Origin: Bin55 sp963664665
Lineage (GTDB): Bacteria; Pseudomonadota; Gammaproteobacteria; Pseudomonadales; Azotimanducaceae
Reading direction: 5' to 3'
Length of the DNA: 64,000 nt
NCBI GenBank assembly: GCA_963664665.2
Contig: CAXXMH010000004.1
Coordinates: forward strand, 806,001-870,000
Shown here: piece after piece, positions 52,670 through 61,424 of the stretch
How positions within the stretch are numbered: the first letter of the stretch is position 1
Layout of the letters: each line of letters begins with the position of its first letter
Notes under the pieces: model-generated
Told to the model about the DNA's origin: nothing
What the model saw: only the letters and a program-made list of their open reading frames with translations
The model's database searches: none
Position numbers and translations under genes: made by a program

Positions 52670-52724
52670 GTTCTGATCAGAAGGATTGATCGACATAAAG
52701 CACGGTCGAAATCGGTCCCAAGAA

Positions 52725-52730
52725 TATAAT
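52725..52730 (+). promoter_or_regulatory. candidate -10 box upstream of skp
   Basis: TATAAT lies about 60 bases before the skp ATG, between the IS end and the gene. No TTGACA-like box is seen 17 bases upstream. Since the IS splits the operon, some promoter in 52664-52790 (or one directed out of the IS) must drive skp-lpxD-fabZ-lpxB. A 9-base inverted repeat (AAAGCACGG / CCGTGCTTT, 52698 and 52758 areas) flanks it, of unknown use. Confidence 0.35.
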
Positions 52731-52790
52731 GCTCAGCCCAGCGTAGCGCGCTTCTGCCGTGCTTTACGCCCATAAATTTCCGAGGCATTC

Positions 52791-53309
52791 ATGGTTCCTA
52801 AATTATTGAAGTTGCTTTGTGTTGTGCTCGCGCTCAATGCAGCGATGGCCGCGTCTGCGCAGTTAAAAGTTGCGGTCGTAAGTTCGTCAGAAGCCGCCAT
52901 GGCGACGGAAGAGGCGAAGGAAACTCTCGCCCAGATCGAAGAGGAATTTGCGCCAGAAAGTGATCGGCTGAAGCAACTGCAACAGGACTTCATAAAGTTA
53001 CGTGAGAAGTTAATAAACGATAGTGCCGTGACGTCCGAAGAAGAGCGTCGCCAGATGCAAAAGCAAATGGAAGACATGCAATTCGATCTGGAGGTAGGTG
53101 CACAAAAGTTGCAGCGTGAACTAACGGAGCGGCGCGATGAATTGCTTTCGGCCCTTAATCCTAAATTCCAAAAGGCACTGAGAGATCTTGTTGAGTTAGA
53201 GAATTACGACATCGTCTATCAATATAACCCCAACGTGCTGCTCTACGTCAATCCGAAGCACAATATCACGCGAAAAGTCACAGAGGAAATGAACAACATC
53301 ACCGAATAA
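52791..53309 (+). CDS. skp: periplasmic chaperone Skp (OmpH)
   Basis: Trimeric jellyfish-shaped chaperone carrying unfolded outer-membrane proteins to BAM. At 172 residues it has a signal peptide (MVPKLLKLLCVVLALNAAMAASA), then KVAVVSSSEAAMAT and a long charged coiled coil (LAQIEEEFAPESDRLKQLQQ onwards). ATG follows GAGG with 5 bases between. It is normally directly downstream of bamA, but here an insertion sequence intervenes. Confidence 0.92.
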   Translation: MVPKLLKLLCVVLALNAAMAASAQLKVAVVSSSEAAMATEEAKETLAQIEEEFAPESDRLKQLQQDFIKLREKLINDSAVTSEEERRQMQKQMEDMQFDLEVGAQKLQRELTERRDELLSALNPKFQKALRDLVELENYDIVYQYNPNVLLYVNPKHNITRKVTEEMNNITE

Positions 53310-53340
53310 GTGGTGTAATTCAACGACGACCAAACGGACC

Positions 53341-54399
53341 ATGTTGTCGCTCGCCGAGATCGCACATCGGACTCAGGGGCGCGTAATAGGCGACGAACAG
53401 ATTTGTATCTCTGGAGTAGGATCGCTCGCGAACGCTAAGACCGGCGATCTCACTCATCTCTCAAATCAAAGGTATCGAGCGCAACTGCAAGCGACTAAGG
53501 CTACCGCAGTTTTGCTCACTGAGGAGAATGTTGCGGAGTGTCCTATTCCTTCGGTCGTCGTCAGGAATCCTCAACTTGCATTCGCAGAAATCGCCAACGA
53601 TTTCGACAAACGTGAACGAATACCAGTCGGCATAGATCCTACTGCCCGGATTGACAGTTCCGCGCAGATAGGCGATGGTGCGCGAATTGGACCTAATGTG
53701 CGCGTAAGTGCAGATTGCGTCATCGCAGACGGCGTTGAACTATGTACAAACGTTTGCGTCGGTGCGCAGTCGAAGATTGGCCGGGAGACGAGCATTCGCG
53801 AGAACGTAGTGATTTATCACGATGTGCAAATTGGTGCTGGATGTACGGTGCACGCTAATACCGCGATAGGTGTCGACGGCTTTGGCATCACGGTCGATGA
53901 GACCGGAACGCTCCAGGAGATCCCGCAGGTTGGTCGGGTTCTGATTGGTGACGATGTCTTACTTGGGGCAAGCGTAACGATTGATCGAGGCGCGATCGAT
54001 GATACCGTCATACATGACAACGTGAAGCTCGACGATCAGGTTCACATCGGGCACAATTGTGTCTTAGGAGCTCATACGATTATGTGTGGCTGTGCGGGTC
54101 TTGCAGGAAGCGTTACCTTGGGAGAGTACTGCGTACTCGGGGGCTCGGTCGGTGTTGCAGGCGAAGGCCCCGTTTCGATAGCTGGAGGCGTTGAGATTGG
54201 AGCGATGACGCTCGTGACTCGAGACATCACGGAACCGGGGCGGTATTCGGGTGCAACATTGCACACGGATAATCGAACTTGGCGTCGTAACATGTTGAGG
54301 TTAAATGAGCTAGACACCATCGTGAAGCGCTTAAGAAGAGTTGAGAGAATTCTGGAAAAACAGACGAGTAACGACGTGAACTCTTCGAGTGCGGAATAG
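53341..54399 (+). CDS. lpxD: UDP-3-O-(3-hydroxyacyl)glucosamine N-acyltransferase
   Basis: Third step of lipid A synthesis: N-acylates UDP-3-O-acyl-GlcN. At 352 residues it has an N-terminal uridine-binding domain (GVGSLANAKTGDLTHLSN) and a left-handed beta-helix of hexapeptide repeats from about residue 100. The catalytic His is in DQVHIGHNCVLG, and a C-terminal helix ends the protein. It follows skp by 31 bases and precedes fabZ by 8. Its substrate depends on LpxA and LpxC, neither of which is in the window. Confidence 0.94.
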   Translation: MLSLAEIAHRTQGRVIGDEQICISGVGSLANAKTGDLTHLSNQRYRAQLQATKATAVLLTEENVAECPIPSVVVRNPQLAFAEIANDFDKRERIPVGIDPTARIDSSAQIGDGARIGPNVRVSADCVIADGVELCTNVCVGAQSKIGRETSIRENVVIYHDVQIGAGCTVHANTAIGVDGFGITVDETGTLQEIPQVGRVLIGDDVLLGASVTIDRGAIDDTVIHDNVKLDDQVHIGHNCVLGAHTIMCGCAGLAGSVTLGEYCVLGGSVGVAGEGPVSIAGGVEIGAMTLVTRDITEPGRYSGATLHTDNRTWRRNMLRLNELDTIVKRLRRVERILEKQTSNDVNSSSAE

Positions 54400-54407
54400 G
54401 CGAATGC

Positions 54408-54851
54408 ATGTCTGAACAAGATGTCGACTTCGCGATCACGGACTATCTACCACATAGATACCCATTCTTATTAGTGGATCGAGTCCTCGAGATTGAACTC
54501 GGTACGCGTATACGTGGTCTGAAGAACGTTTCCGCGAACGAACCGTTTTTCACTGGGCATTTTCCGGGCAAGCCGATCATGCCCGGAGTACTAATCGTCG
54601 AGGCGCTCGCGCAGGTAAGCGGGATTTTGGCAACACGTTCGCGCAATCTTTTGGTCGAGGAACATAGCGGCATATTCCTGCTTGCCGGTATGGACAAGGC
54701 ACGATTTAAGAGGCCAGTTGTTCCGGGTGACCGATTGATACTGGATGCGAAGGTGCTTAGCGAGCGGCGTGACATCATGAAATTCGGGTGTGAAGCGCTT
54801 GTCGACGAAAGCGTTGTATGCTCGACGGAGCTCCTGGTCGCCAGCGGTTAG
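54408..54851 (+). CDS. fabZ: 3-hydroxyacyl-ACP dehydratase FabZ
   Basis: Removes water from 3-hydroxyacyl-ACP in fatty acid elongation. It is a 147-residue hot-dog fold protein with HRYPFLLVDRVLEIE, the catalytic His in GHFPGKPIMPG and the Glu in VLIVEALAQVSG. It sits in the usual place between lpxD and the lipid A genes, but the next gene is lpxB instead of lpxA. ATG start, 8 bases after lpxD. Confidence 0.96.
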   Translation: MSEQDVDFAITDYLPHRYPFLLVDRVLEIELGTRIRGLKNVSANEPFFTGHFPGKPIMPGVLIVEALAQVSGILATRSRNLLVEEHSGIFLLAGMDKARFKRPVVPGDRLILDAKVLSERRDIMKFGCEALVDESVVCSTELLVASG

Positions 54852-54875
54852 ACGCGCGGCCATTCGCGCGGAGCC

Positions 54876-56030
54876 TTGACGCTTAATCCCTTAAAAATAG
54901 GCATCGTCGCCGGCGAACCATCTGGTGACTTGCTCGGTGCTTCGCTGATGACTGCGATTGCAGATCGTTATGCGAACGTCGAATTCGTAGGTGTCGGCGG
55001 TGACGCGATGCTTGCGGAGGGACTGCGGAGCCTCGCAGATATGGATCGATTCGCGATCAACGGATTCGTCGACCCGCTGTTACGAATTGGTAGTCTCGTA
55101 CGACTCTTACGTCTACTCATCCGCGAGTTAGCGTCCGTCGACGTGCTGATCGGCGTTGACTTCAACGTTTTTAACTTGCTACTGGAACGCGGCGTTCGAA
55201 AACGCGGTGTGCCAACGGCACATTACGTGAGCCCATCCGTTTACGCATGGCGTCGTGGTCGAGTAAAACGGATCGGCAAAGCGGTTGACGTCATCATGAC
55301 GTTGTTCCCGTTCGAAACGAAGGTTTACGAAGAACATGGCATTCGTGCAGTTTTCGTAGGTCATCCGACCGCTGATCGTTTTGATCCTGACGAAGGCAAA
55401 GCTGAATTGATGGCGAAAGCACGATCTCTCCATGGTTGGTCGAGTGATTCATTGATGTTGTGTCTGATGCCCGGAAGTCGAGGCTCGGAAATAGGATTTC
55501 ACTTCGAGATGTTCTTAGAGGCCGCGCAGCTCTTTCAGGAACGTGTCAATCGAGCGAGAATCAACGTGGTGATACCCGCTCGACATCCGGCGGTTCGCAA
55601 GACATGGCAGGAGTTACGTCATCGATTCCCTTCGCTAGCTGTTGAAATTACGGAATTAGAAGCGACGCAAGTGTTGGCGGCGTCCGATGTCGCTCTGGTG
55701 AAATCGGGTACGAGCACATTAGAAGCGATGCTGCTGAAAACACCGATGGTTGTGGCCTACCGACTCGGTGCTTTAACCGCCAAAGTGGTCCGCTCAATGA
55801 TGTTTATCAATCAAGTTGCACTTCCCAATATACTTGCTAACAAGACCATTGTTCCAGAGTTTTTGCAGGACGATGCGACCCCTCAAAATCTTGCTACAGC
55901 ACTTGTCGAGCAGATGAACCGGGATAGAACAGCATTGACGCGTGAATTTACGTCACTCCACTGGTCGTTGAAACAGAATGCCGCGAATCGTGCGGCAGAA
56001 ACCGTACTTTCGCTTGTCGAGACACGATAA
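54876..56030 (+). CDS. lpxB: lipid-A-disaccharide synthase
   Basis: Glycosyltransferase that joins UDP-2,3-diacylglucosamine and lipid X to the disaccharide core of lipid A, at the inner face of the inner membrane. At 384 residues it shows IGIVAGEPSGDLLGASLM, HYVSPSVYAWRRGRVKRIGKAVD, FVGHPTAD and the C-terminal VALVKSGTSTLEAML. The start is TTG 54876, 24 bases after fabZ; a GGAG lies only 2 bases upstream, so translation may rely on coupling. Its 3' end overlaps rnhB. Confidence 0.94.
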   Translation: MTLNPLKIGIVAGEPSGDLLGASLMTAIADRYANVEFVGVGGDAMLAEGLRSLADMDRFAINGFVDPLLRIGSLVRLLRLLIRELASVDVLIGVDFNVFNLLLERGVRKRGVPTAHYVSPSVYAWRRGRVKRIGKAVDVIMTLFPFETKVYEEHGIRAVFVGHPTADRFDPDEGKAELMAKARSLHGWSSDSLMLCLMPGSRGSEIGFHFEMFLEAAQLFQERVNRARINVVIPARHPAVRKTWQELRHRFPSLAVEITELEATQVLAASDVALVKSGTSTLEAMLLKTPMVVAYRLGALTAKVVRSMMFINQVALPNILANKTIVPEFLQDDATPQNLATALVEQMNRDRTALTREFTSLHWSLKQNAANRAAETVLSLVETR

Positions 56031-56625
56031 CTCAAATATCCAGTTGCTGGTCGGCATCGATGAAGCCGGACGGGGTCCATTAGCAGGACCAGTGGTTGCT
56101 GGAGCGGTTGCGCTCAATGCGAAACTACCCATTAAGGGATTGGCGGATAGTAAGAAGCTTACGCGAATGAAGCGCGAGCGCTTGTTTGATGAGATTAAAG
56201 AACGTGCGCTCGCATACGGGATCGGTATCGCCGATGCGCGGGAAATTGACTCCCACAATATCCTTCAAGCAAGTCTGCTCGCGATGCGTCGAGCGTACAC
56301 TGCAACCAATGTTGAAGCGGACGAAGTTTGGGTCGACGGCGATAAAGATCCGACGATTCCGGTGCCGACTTTTACGCTCGTAGGCGGTGATGGGAAAATG
56401 CCCGCGATTAGCGCGGCATCCATATTGGCGAAAGTTACTCGGGATCGCATGATGGAGGACTATGCGAGATCCTATCCGCAATACGCATTTGAGCGCCATA
56501 AAGGCTATCCAACCGCGCTGCATTTGACGCTCCTCCGGGAATACGGTCCGTGTCCCATTCATCGTCGTAGTTTCTCACCGGTACGGGATGTGTGGCGCGG
56601 TCTTTTCGTTGGTTCGGATGAGTGA
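55978..56625 (+). CDS. rnhB: ribonuclease HII
   Basis: Cuts RNA in RNA-DNA hybrids, including single ribonucleotides. It has the catalytic GIDEAGRGPLAGPVVAG (Asp, Glu), the Asp in VWVDGDKDP, ISAASILAKVTRDRMM and RHKGYPTALH. The start is unsure: ATG 55978 lies 53 bases inside lpxB and gives 215 residues, while TTG 56014 gives 203, nearer to E. coli (198). Either way it is coupled to lpxB. dnaE begins at the 3' end, overlapping by 8 bases. Confidence 0.93.
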   Translation: MPRIVRQKPYFRLSRHDNSNIQLLVGIDEAGRGPLAGPVVAGAVALNAKLPIKGLADSKKLTRMKRERLFDEIKERALAYGIGIADAREIDSHNILQASLLAMRRAYTATNVEADEVWVDGDKDPTIPVPTFTLVGGDGKMPAISAASILAKVTRDRMMEDYARSYPQYAFERHKGYPTALHLTLLREYGPCPIHRRSFSPVRDVWRGLFVGSDE

Positions 56626-59600
56626 CTTCGTCCATTTAGCAGTTCACAGCGAATACTCGCTCGTGGATAGTGTTGTTTTCCTAGACCGGCTAGTTCCGGC
56701 TGTCAAAGAACTCGGGATGTCATGCGTCGCGTTGACTGACAAAGGAAACCTAACCGCGATGCTGAAGTTTCAGAACGCGTGTTTTGAGCGAGCGATCAAA
56801 CCGGTTTTCGGATGTGATCTAACGCTTCTCGGTCCGAGCGGGAAGACCAAACTCCTGGCGCTTGCCGCGAATCAGGACGGGTATCACAATCTACTGCGAC
56901 TGGTGACGAATGCGTCCCGTAACGTCGAGAGCGACGGTTGTGCTGATTACGCGATGCTGTCAGAACTCAATGAAGGCCTGATTCTGCTCTCCGGTGGCGT
57001 AACGGGGGACTTAGGTCAGCGTCTTCTTTCAGACGACCATGACGGTGCGGAGAGGCTACTTGATTGGTACCTCCAGCATTTTGGTGATAGGTTCTACGCA
57101 GAGATCACTCGCACGGGTCGCGTTCACGAAAACGATTACATCGAGTCGGTTGTCCCACTTGCCAGCGCGAAAGGTGTGCCTCTCGTTGCGACGAACGATG
57201 TGATTTGCGTAAAAGAAGATGAATTCGTGCTTCACGATGCAAAACTATGCATTCAACGTAGCGAACACATGGGCGAATCGTATTCCTGGAAAGGTCAATA
57301 CAGTCCATTTCAACACTTGCGTTCTGCAGAGGACATGGCTGCGCAATTTAGAGACTTGCCGGACGCCATCGAAAACAGTATTGAAATTGCACAACGATGC
57401 AATGTCGAGGTCGAGACAGGTACGTACTACCAACGTCCTTTCCCGAAGAAAGATGAACAAGAAAACGCTCAAATCCTCCGTGAAACAGTCGGCGACGCAC
57501 TTGAGCGATTTCTATCTGACGAACAGTCTCTAATTGATGAGTCCGATTACGAAACCTATCGAACGCGCGCTGACTACGAGCTTGATGTCATCATCGACAT
57601 GGGGTTTGCCGGTTATTTCATGATCGTTGGCGACATTGTCAAATGGGCGCGTGATCAAGGAATTCCTGTTGGACCGGGTCGCGGGTCCGGCGCGGCGTCG
57701 TTGGTCGCCATGTTGCTCGGTATCACCGGGTTAGATCCGATCAAGCACAATCTATTCTTTGAGCGACTCCTGAATCGTGATCGCCGTTCGATGCCTGACT
57801 TGGATATAGATTTTTGCGCTCTGCGTCGTGATGAGGTAGTGGGGTATGTTGTCGAGAAGTTCGGACAAGAGTGCGTGGGATTGATCGCCACTCAAGGCAC
57901 TTTAGCAGCCAAAGGCATCATTCACGGGATGGGACGCGCGCTAGGTTACACGCATAGCGATGTTTCACGAATCACGCGATTGATTCCGATAAAACCGGGT
58001 ACGAAATTGGAGGATGCGTGTAACGAATTCCCAGAAATCGAAGAAACTGCGGCGAGGTACGGTTGTACGGAACTATTAGAGGAGAGTAGGAAGCTAGAAG
58101 GTGTCGTTGCTACCTCGGGTGTGCATCCTGCCGGAGTCGTCATTGGACCGGACCGCCTTGAGGAATATGTACCCTGTCAGTTCGACAAGGAAACAGGCTT
58201 GCTCGTGGCTCAACTCGATAAAGATGATGTTGAAAAGGCTGGCATGGTGAAGTTCGACCTGTTGAGTCTAAAGAACCTGACCGTTATCGAGCGCACGATC
58301 CAATCCATCAACGAGGTGCGCGAAGACATCTCATCTCACCTGCACGCCAAGGACATCCCACTAGATGATCGAAATACCTTCAGGCTGATTGCTGCCGCTG
58401 ATACAGAGGGGGTGTTTCAACTGGAATCATCAGGGATGAAGGGGCTCATCCGCCAACTCAGACCGGATCAGTTTGAAGATATCGTCGCACTCGTTGCGTT
58501 GTACCGACCGGGACCGTTGAACGCGGGTGTCGATAGAAGCTACGCGTTGAGGAAGCGGGGTGAAGAACGGGTTAGCTTCGATCATGACTTGCTCGAACCA
58601 GTTCTAGAGAACACCTATGGGCTCATGATCTATCAAGAGGATGTCATGAGCGTGTCGAGGACATTGGCGGGTTTCTCGGGTGGTGAAGCGGATATTCTGA
58701 GAGAGGCGATGGGCAAGAAACGGAGTGAGAAGCTCGTTGAACTCAAAGATCGCTTTGCTGAAGGATGCCATGAAAATGGTGTCGAACCAAGGGTCGCGGC
58801 TGATATATATGAAAAGATGCTGGGCTTTTCGGAATACGCGTTTCCCAGGGCTCACTCGACAGCGTATGCAGTCGTCACGTATCAGACTGCGTATTTGAAG
58901 GCCAATTACCCGAATGAGTACATGGCTGCGGCAATCTCAGTCGAACGTGGTGACACGAAGCGGGTTGAGAGATTGCTTGCAGAGGCTGATCGCATGGGAT
59001 TAGTCCTTACGCCGCCTGATGTGAACGATCCGAATGCCAATTGCGTTCCTACGGAAGATGGTATTCAGATCGGTATGACGTGCCTGAAGGGAGTGGGCGA
59101 TCGGGATGTACGAACCATTCAAGAAGCACGTAAGGAAAGGAAATTCAAGAGTCTCTTCGACTTCTGCATGCGTGTGGACTTGACTACCGTGCAACGCAAC
59201 ACGGTTGAACGTCTCGTCAAAGCAGGCGCGTTTGATTCGGTTGAACCCGAGTTTGAACAACCCGGCTTAGTGCGTGCGGTTCTCTTGGACAAACTCGATC
59301 GCGCATTTCATGCTGGGACCGATGGCATGGACCCAAGTCAGAGCTTGTTCGGTGTACCGCAGGAGCAGGAAGTTTTCACCAGCTACGTTCCGCCATCTGC
59401 GATGTCGGATGCTGAGTTATACGAGACCGAGAAACAAACAATCGGATTCGCCGTGAGTCGCGAATCCATGCGGTGGTATTTTCGAGAATTTGAGTCGATC
59501 TGTACATGCTCACCTAGTGACGCAGCAGACGCTGCAAAGGACGAAGAGGTAGTCATTGCGGGTCGGATCAAAGCGTCGACCGTACGCGAAGGCGGCGGAA

Positions 59601-60082
59601 GAGGCGAAATAGCCAACGTCGCGTTAGAAGGCCAGATCGGCGCACTAACGCTTGTGCTCTGGCCGGAGCAATATCGCAAATTCTCTCGTTTCGTAATAGA
59701 CAACGAGTTCGTCATTGCGAAAGGACGCGTCCGATTCGACAACTTCAAAAAAGAACATCAGATCTCGGTGAATTCTTTGTTTGACGTGGTGAATGCCAGA
59801 AAACACTGGCAAGCGTTTGTTTCATTACGGTTCACCAGCGACGAATCACGTGCGCTGTTAACGTCAGAGAATCTGCTGCGATTTCAGGGAGTTTTTAAGG
59901 ACGTCGAGCGTAAGGGAGGACGTCCAGTCGAGATCACCATTCAAAAGAATGGCGCGGCGTTGCGCGTCGATCTAGGGAAAGGCTACAGAAAACTGCCGGT
60001 CACCGATCGCGTGCTAGCTGATCTTCGTGCTATCTTCGGATCGAACGTCGTCAATGTCGGATTCCAAAACAACGCCACTTAG
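56618..60082 (+). CDS. dnaE: DNA polymerase III alpha subunit
   Basis: The replicative polymerase. At 1154 residues it has the PHP domain at the N-terminus (FVHLAVHSEYSLVDS), the palm with GPGRGSGAASLVAMLLGITGLDPI and the catalytic PDLDIDFC (DxD), and finger regions (YQEDVMSVSRTLAGFSGGEAD). A helix-hairpin-helix and an OB-fold C-terminus follow. ATG 56618 overlaps the rnhB stop; a GTG at 56588 is in frame but adds ten residues. In E. coli accA follows, whereas here tilS overlaps its last 29 bases. Confidence 0.97.
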   Translation: MSDFVHLAVHSEYSLVDSVVFLDRLVPAVKELGMSCVALTDKGNLTAMLKFQNACFERAIKPVFGCDLTLLGPSGKTKLLALAANQDGYHNLLRLVTNASRNVESDGCADYAMLSELNEGLILLSGGVTGDLGQRLLSDDHDGAERLLDWYLQHFGDRFYAEITRTGRVHENDYIESVVPLASAKGVPLVATNDVICVKEDEFVLHDAKLCIQRSEHMGESYSWKGQYSPFQHLRSAEDMAAQFRDLPDAIENSIEIAQRCNVEVETGTYYQRPFPKKDEQENAQILRETVGDALERFLSDEQSLIDESDYETYRTRADYELDVIIDMGFAGYFMIVGDIVKWARDQGIPVGPGRGSGAASLVAMLLGITGLDPIKHNLFFERLLNRDRRSMPDLDIDFCALRRDEVVGYVVEKFGQECVGLIATQGTLAAKGIIHGMGRALGYTHSDVSRITRLIPIKPGTKLEDACNEFPEIEETAARYGCTELLEESRKLEGVVATSGVHPAGVVIGPDRLEEYVPCQFDKETGLLVAQLDKDDVEKAGMVKFDLLSLKNLTVIERTIQSINEVREDISSHLHAKDIPLDDRNTFRLIAAADTEGVFQLESSGMKGLIRQLRPDQFEDIVALVALYRPGPLNAGVDRSYALRKRGEERVSFDHDLLEPVLENTYGLMIYQEDVMSVSRTLAGFSGGEADILREAMGKKRSEKLVELKDRFAEGCHENGVEPRVAADIYEKMLGFSEYAFPRAHSTAYAVVTYQTAYLKANYPNEYMAAAISVERGDTKRVERLLAEADRMGLVLTPPDVNDPNANCVPTEDGIQIGMTCLKGVGDRDVRTIQEARKERKFKSLFDFCMRVDLTTVQRNTVERLVKAGAFDSVEPEFEQPGLVRAVLLDKLDRAFHAGTDGMDPSQSLFGVPQEQEVFTSYVPPSAMSDAELYETEKQTIGFAVSRESMRWYFREFESICTCSPSDAADAAKDEEVVIAGRIKASTVREGGGRGEIANVALEGQIGALTLVLWPEQYRKFSRFVIDNEFVIAKGRVRFDNFKKEHQISVNSLFDVVNARKHWQAFVSLRFTSDESRALLTSENLLRFQGVFKDVERKGGRPVEITIQKNGAALRVDLGKGYRKLPVTDRVLADLRAIFGSNVVNVGFQNNAT

Positions 60083-61286
60083 CGTCACATCGCTTGAAGA
60101 CGTAATTCGCAGAATTGCATCGTGTGACCTTCACGGATCGAATCGGCTATGGCTTGCGTTCAGCGGCGGGGTTGATTCCACTGTTCTTTTGCACGCAGCC
60201 TCGCGTGCGTTCAAATCGGCTCAACTCGCTGTTGTACACGTCAACCACGGTTTAAGCCCCAATGCAGATGCATGGGAATTGCACTGTGAAAAGGTTGTTT
60301 CACAATTAGGCATTGACTTCACGTCTCGTCGCGTTTCGCTCGATGGTACGAATTTGGAATTCGAAGGTCGTCAAGCACGGTCGCGTATCTTCGATGAAGT
60401 GATGCGCGATGGGGACACTGTCGCAACAGCCCATCATCGAGATGATGAACTTGAAAGCTTGATGTGGCAGCTTGCGACTGGAAGGGCTCTTGTAGGAATC
60501 GCGACGTGGCGTCAGCTTGAGCATGGACGGATGTGGCGGCCTCTGCTTTCGTACCAACGCGTTGATTTACAGCGCATTGTTCACCAGAACGACTGGACGT
60601 GGATCGAGGACGAATCAAATCAGGACGTTTCACTTGCTCGGAATGCGTTGCGACATGAAGTCTTGCCGCGATTGCGAGCATCATTTACCGGTTTTGACGC
60701 GAACCTGCTTCGACTAAAGGAGCCGGCGTTAGAACTGCTGCCTCGTAAACCGATCTCAGCTGAGCTGCTAGCGATTGATGCGATCAAGGTGCGCGCGTGG
60801 CTTCACGCATACAACATCACACCAAGGAACACCGTCGTTGATGAAATCATGCGGCAAGCAGCTGCGCGCCATGACGCGCAGGTCTGCATTCGCGTGTCCC
60901 CTCGAAACTGTGTTCGACGATTTAAGGGGATGTTTTATGTCGTTGCAGATGCGGTTCAGAATTCAGACATTTCACTTCAAGTGGGGGAGAGCGCCTGTTT
61001 TTCGTTCGGCGAATTAACTTGGATTCGAGACAAGATCGGATTGGCAACGGACGTTCCAATTCGCGTTGGTTCGCGTGATGGCGGCGAGTCGCTTCTGCTG
61101 AATCAAGGTTCCATAAATCTTTCAAGGTGGTTCTACGATCACAGTATCCCACCGTGGGAGCGCGATGCTTGGCCGCTGTTTTATTTAGATAGACAGCTGG
61201 TTGCGGTTCCAGGAATAGGAGTTTCTGCGTCCGTTTGCACCGAAGGTGGATGGGTGCCTCAATGGCGACGATTTCAGACATCCTGA
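60054..61286 (+). CDS. tilS: tRNA(Ile)-lysidine synthase
   Basis: Puts lysine on C34 of tRNA-Ile(CAU) so that it reads AUA. At 410 residues it has the PP-loop FSGGVDSTVLLHAA (residue about 38), VVHVNHGLSPNADAWE, RQARSRIFDE and TAHHRDDELES, then a C-terminal substrate-binding domain ending with WVPQWRRF. ATG 60054 (MSDSKTTPLS) sits inside dnaE; an earlier start at 60027 adds nine residues. It is the last gene of the rnhB-dnaE-tilS string. Confidence 0.93.
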   Translation: MSDSKTTPLSVTSLEDVIRRIASCDLHGSNRLWLAFSGGVDSTVLLHAASRAFKSAQLAVVHVNHGLSPNADAWELHCEKVVSQLGIDFTSRRVSLDGTNLEFEGRQARSRIFDEVMRDGDTVATAHHRDDELESLMWQLATGRALVGIATWRQLEHGRMWRPLLSYQRVDLQRIVHQNDWTWIEDESNQDVSLARNALRHEVLPRLRASFTGFDANLLRLKEPALELLPRKPISAELLAIDAIKVRAWLHAYNITPRNTVVDEIMRQAAARHDAQVCIRVSPRNCVRRFKGMFYVVADAVQNSDISLQVGESACFSFGELTWIRDKIGLATDVPIRVGSRDGGESLLLNQGSINLSRWFYDHSIPPWERDAWPLFYLDRQLVAVPGIGVSASVCTEGGWVPQWRRFQTS

Positions 61287-61411
61287 CAGGGTACGGATCG
61301 TTAACACGAGAGTGCCGATTAATCATGTCTCGCTTCAGCAAGAAACAGCAGCGAAGCGCCGCCACTAAAATTTACGCTCGAATGCTTCTTGTTAGTACCT
61401 CACGAAGCCTT

Positions 61412-61417
61412 GAGGAG
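61412..61417 (+). promoter_or_regulatory. Shine-Dalgarno sequence deciding a CTG start for pyrG
   Basis: GAGGAG is followed by a 7-base spacer and then CTG at 61425-61427. ATG, GTG and TTG are absent at a workable distance; TTG at 61410 overlaps the site itself. This is one of the best ribosome sites in the window and it points at a CTG. Confidence 0.65.
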
Positions 61418-61424
61418 TGAAGAT

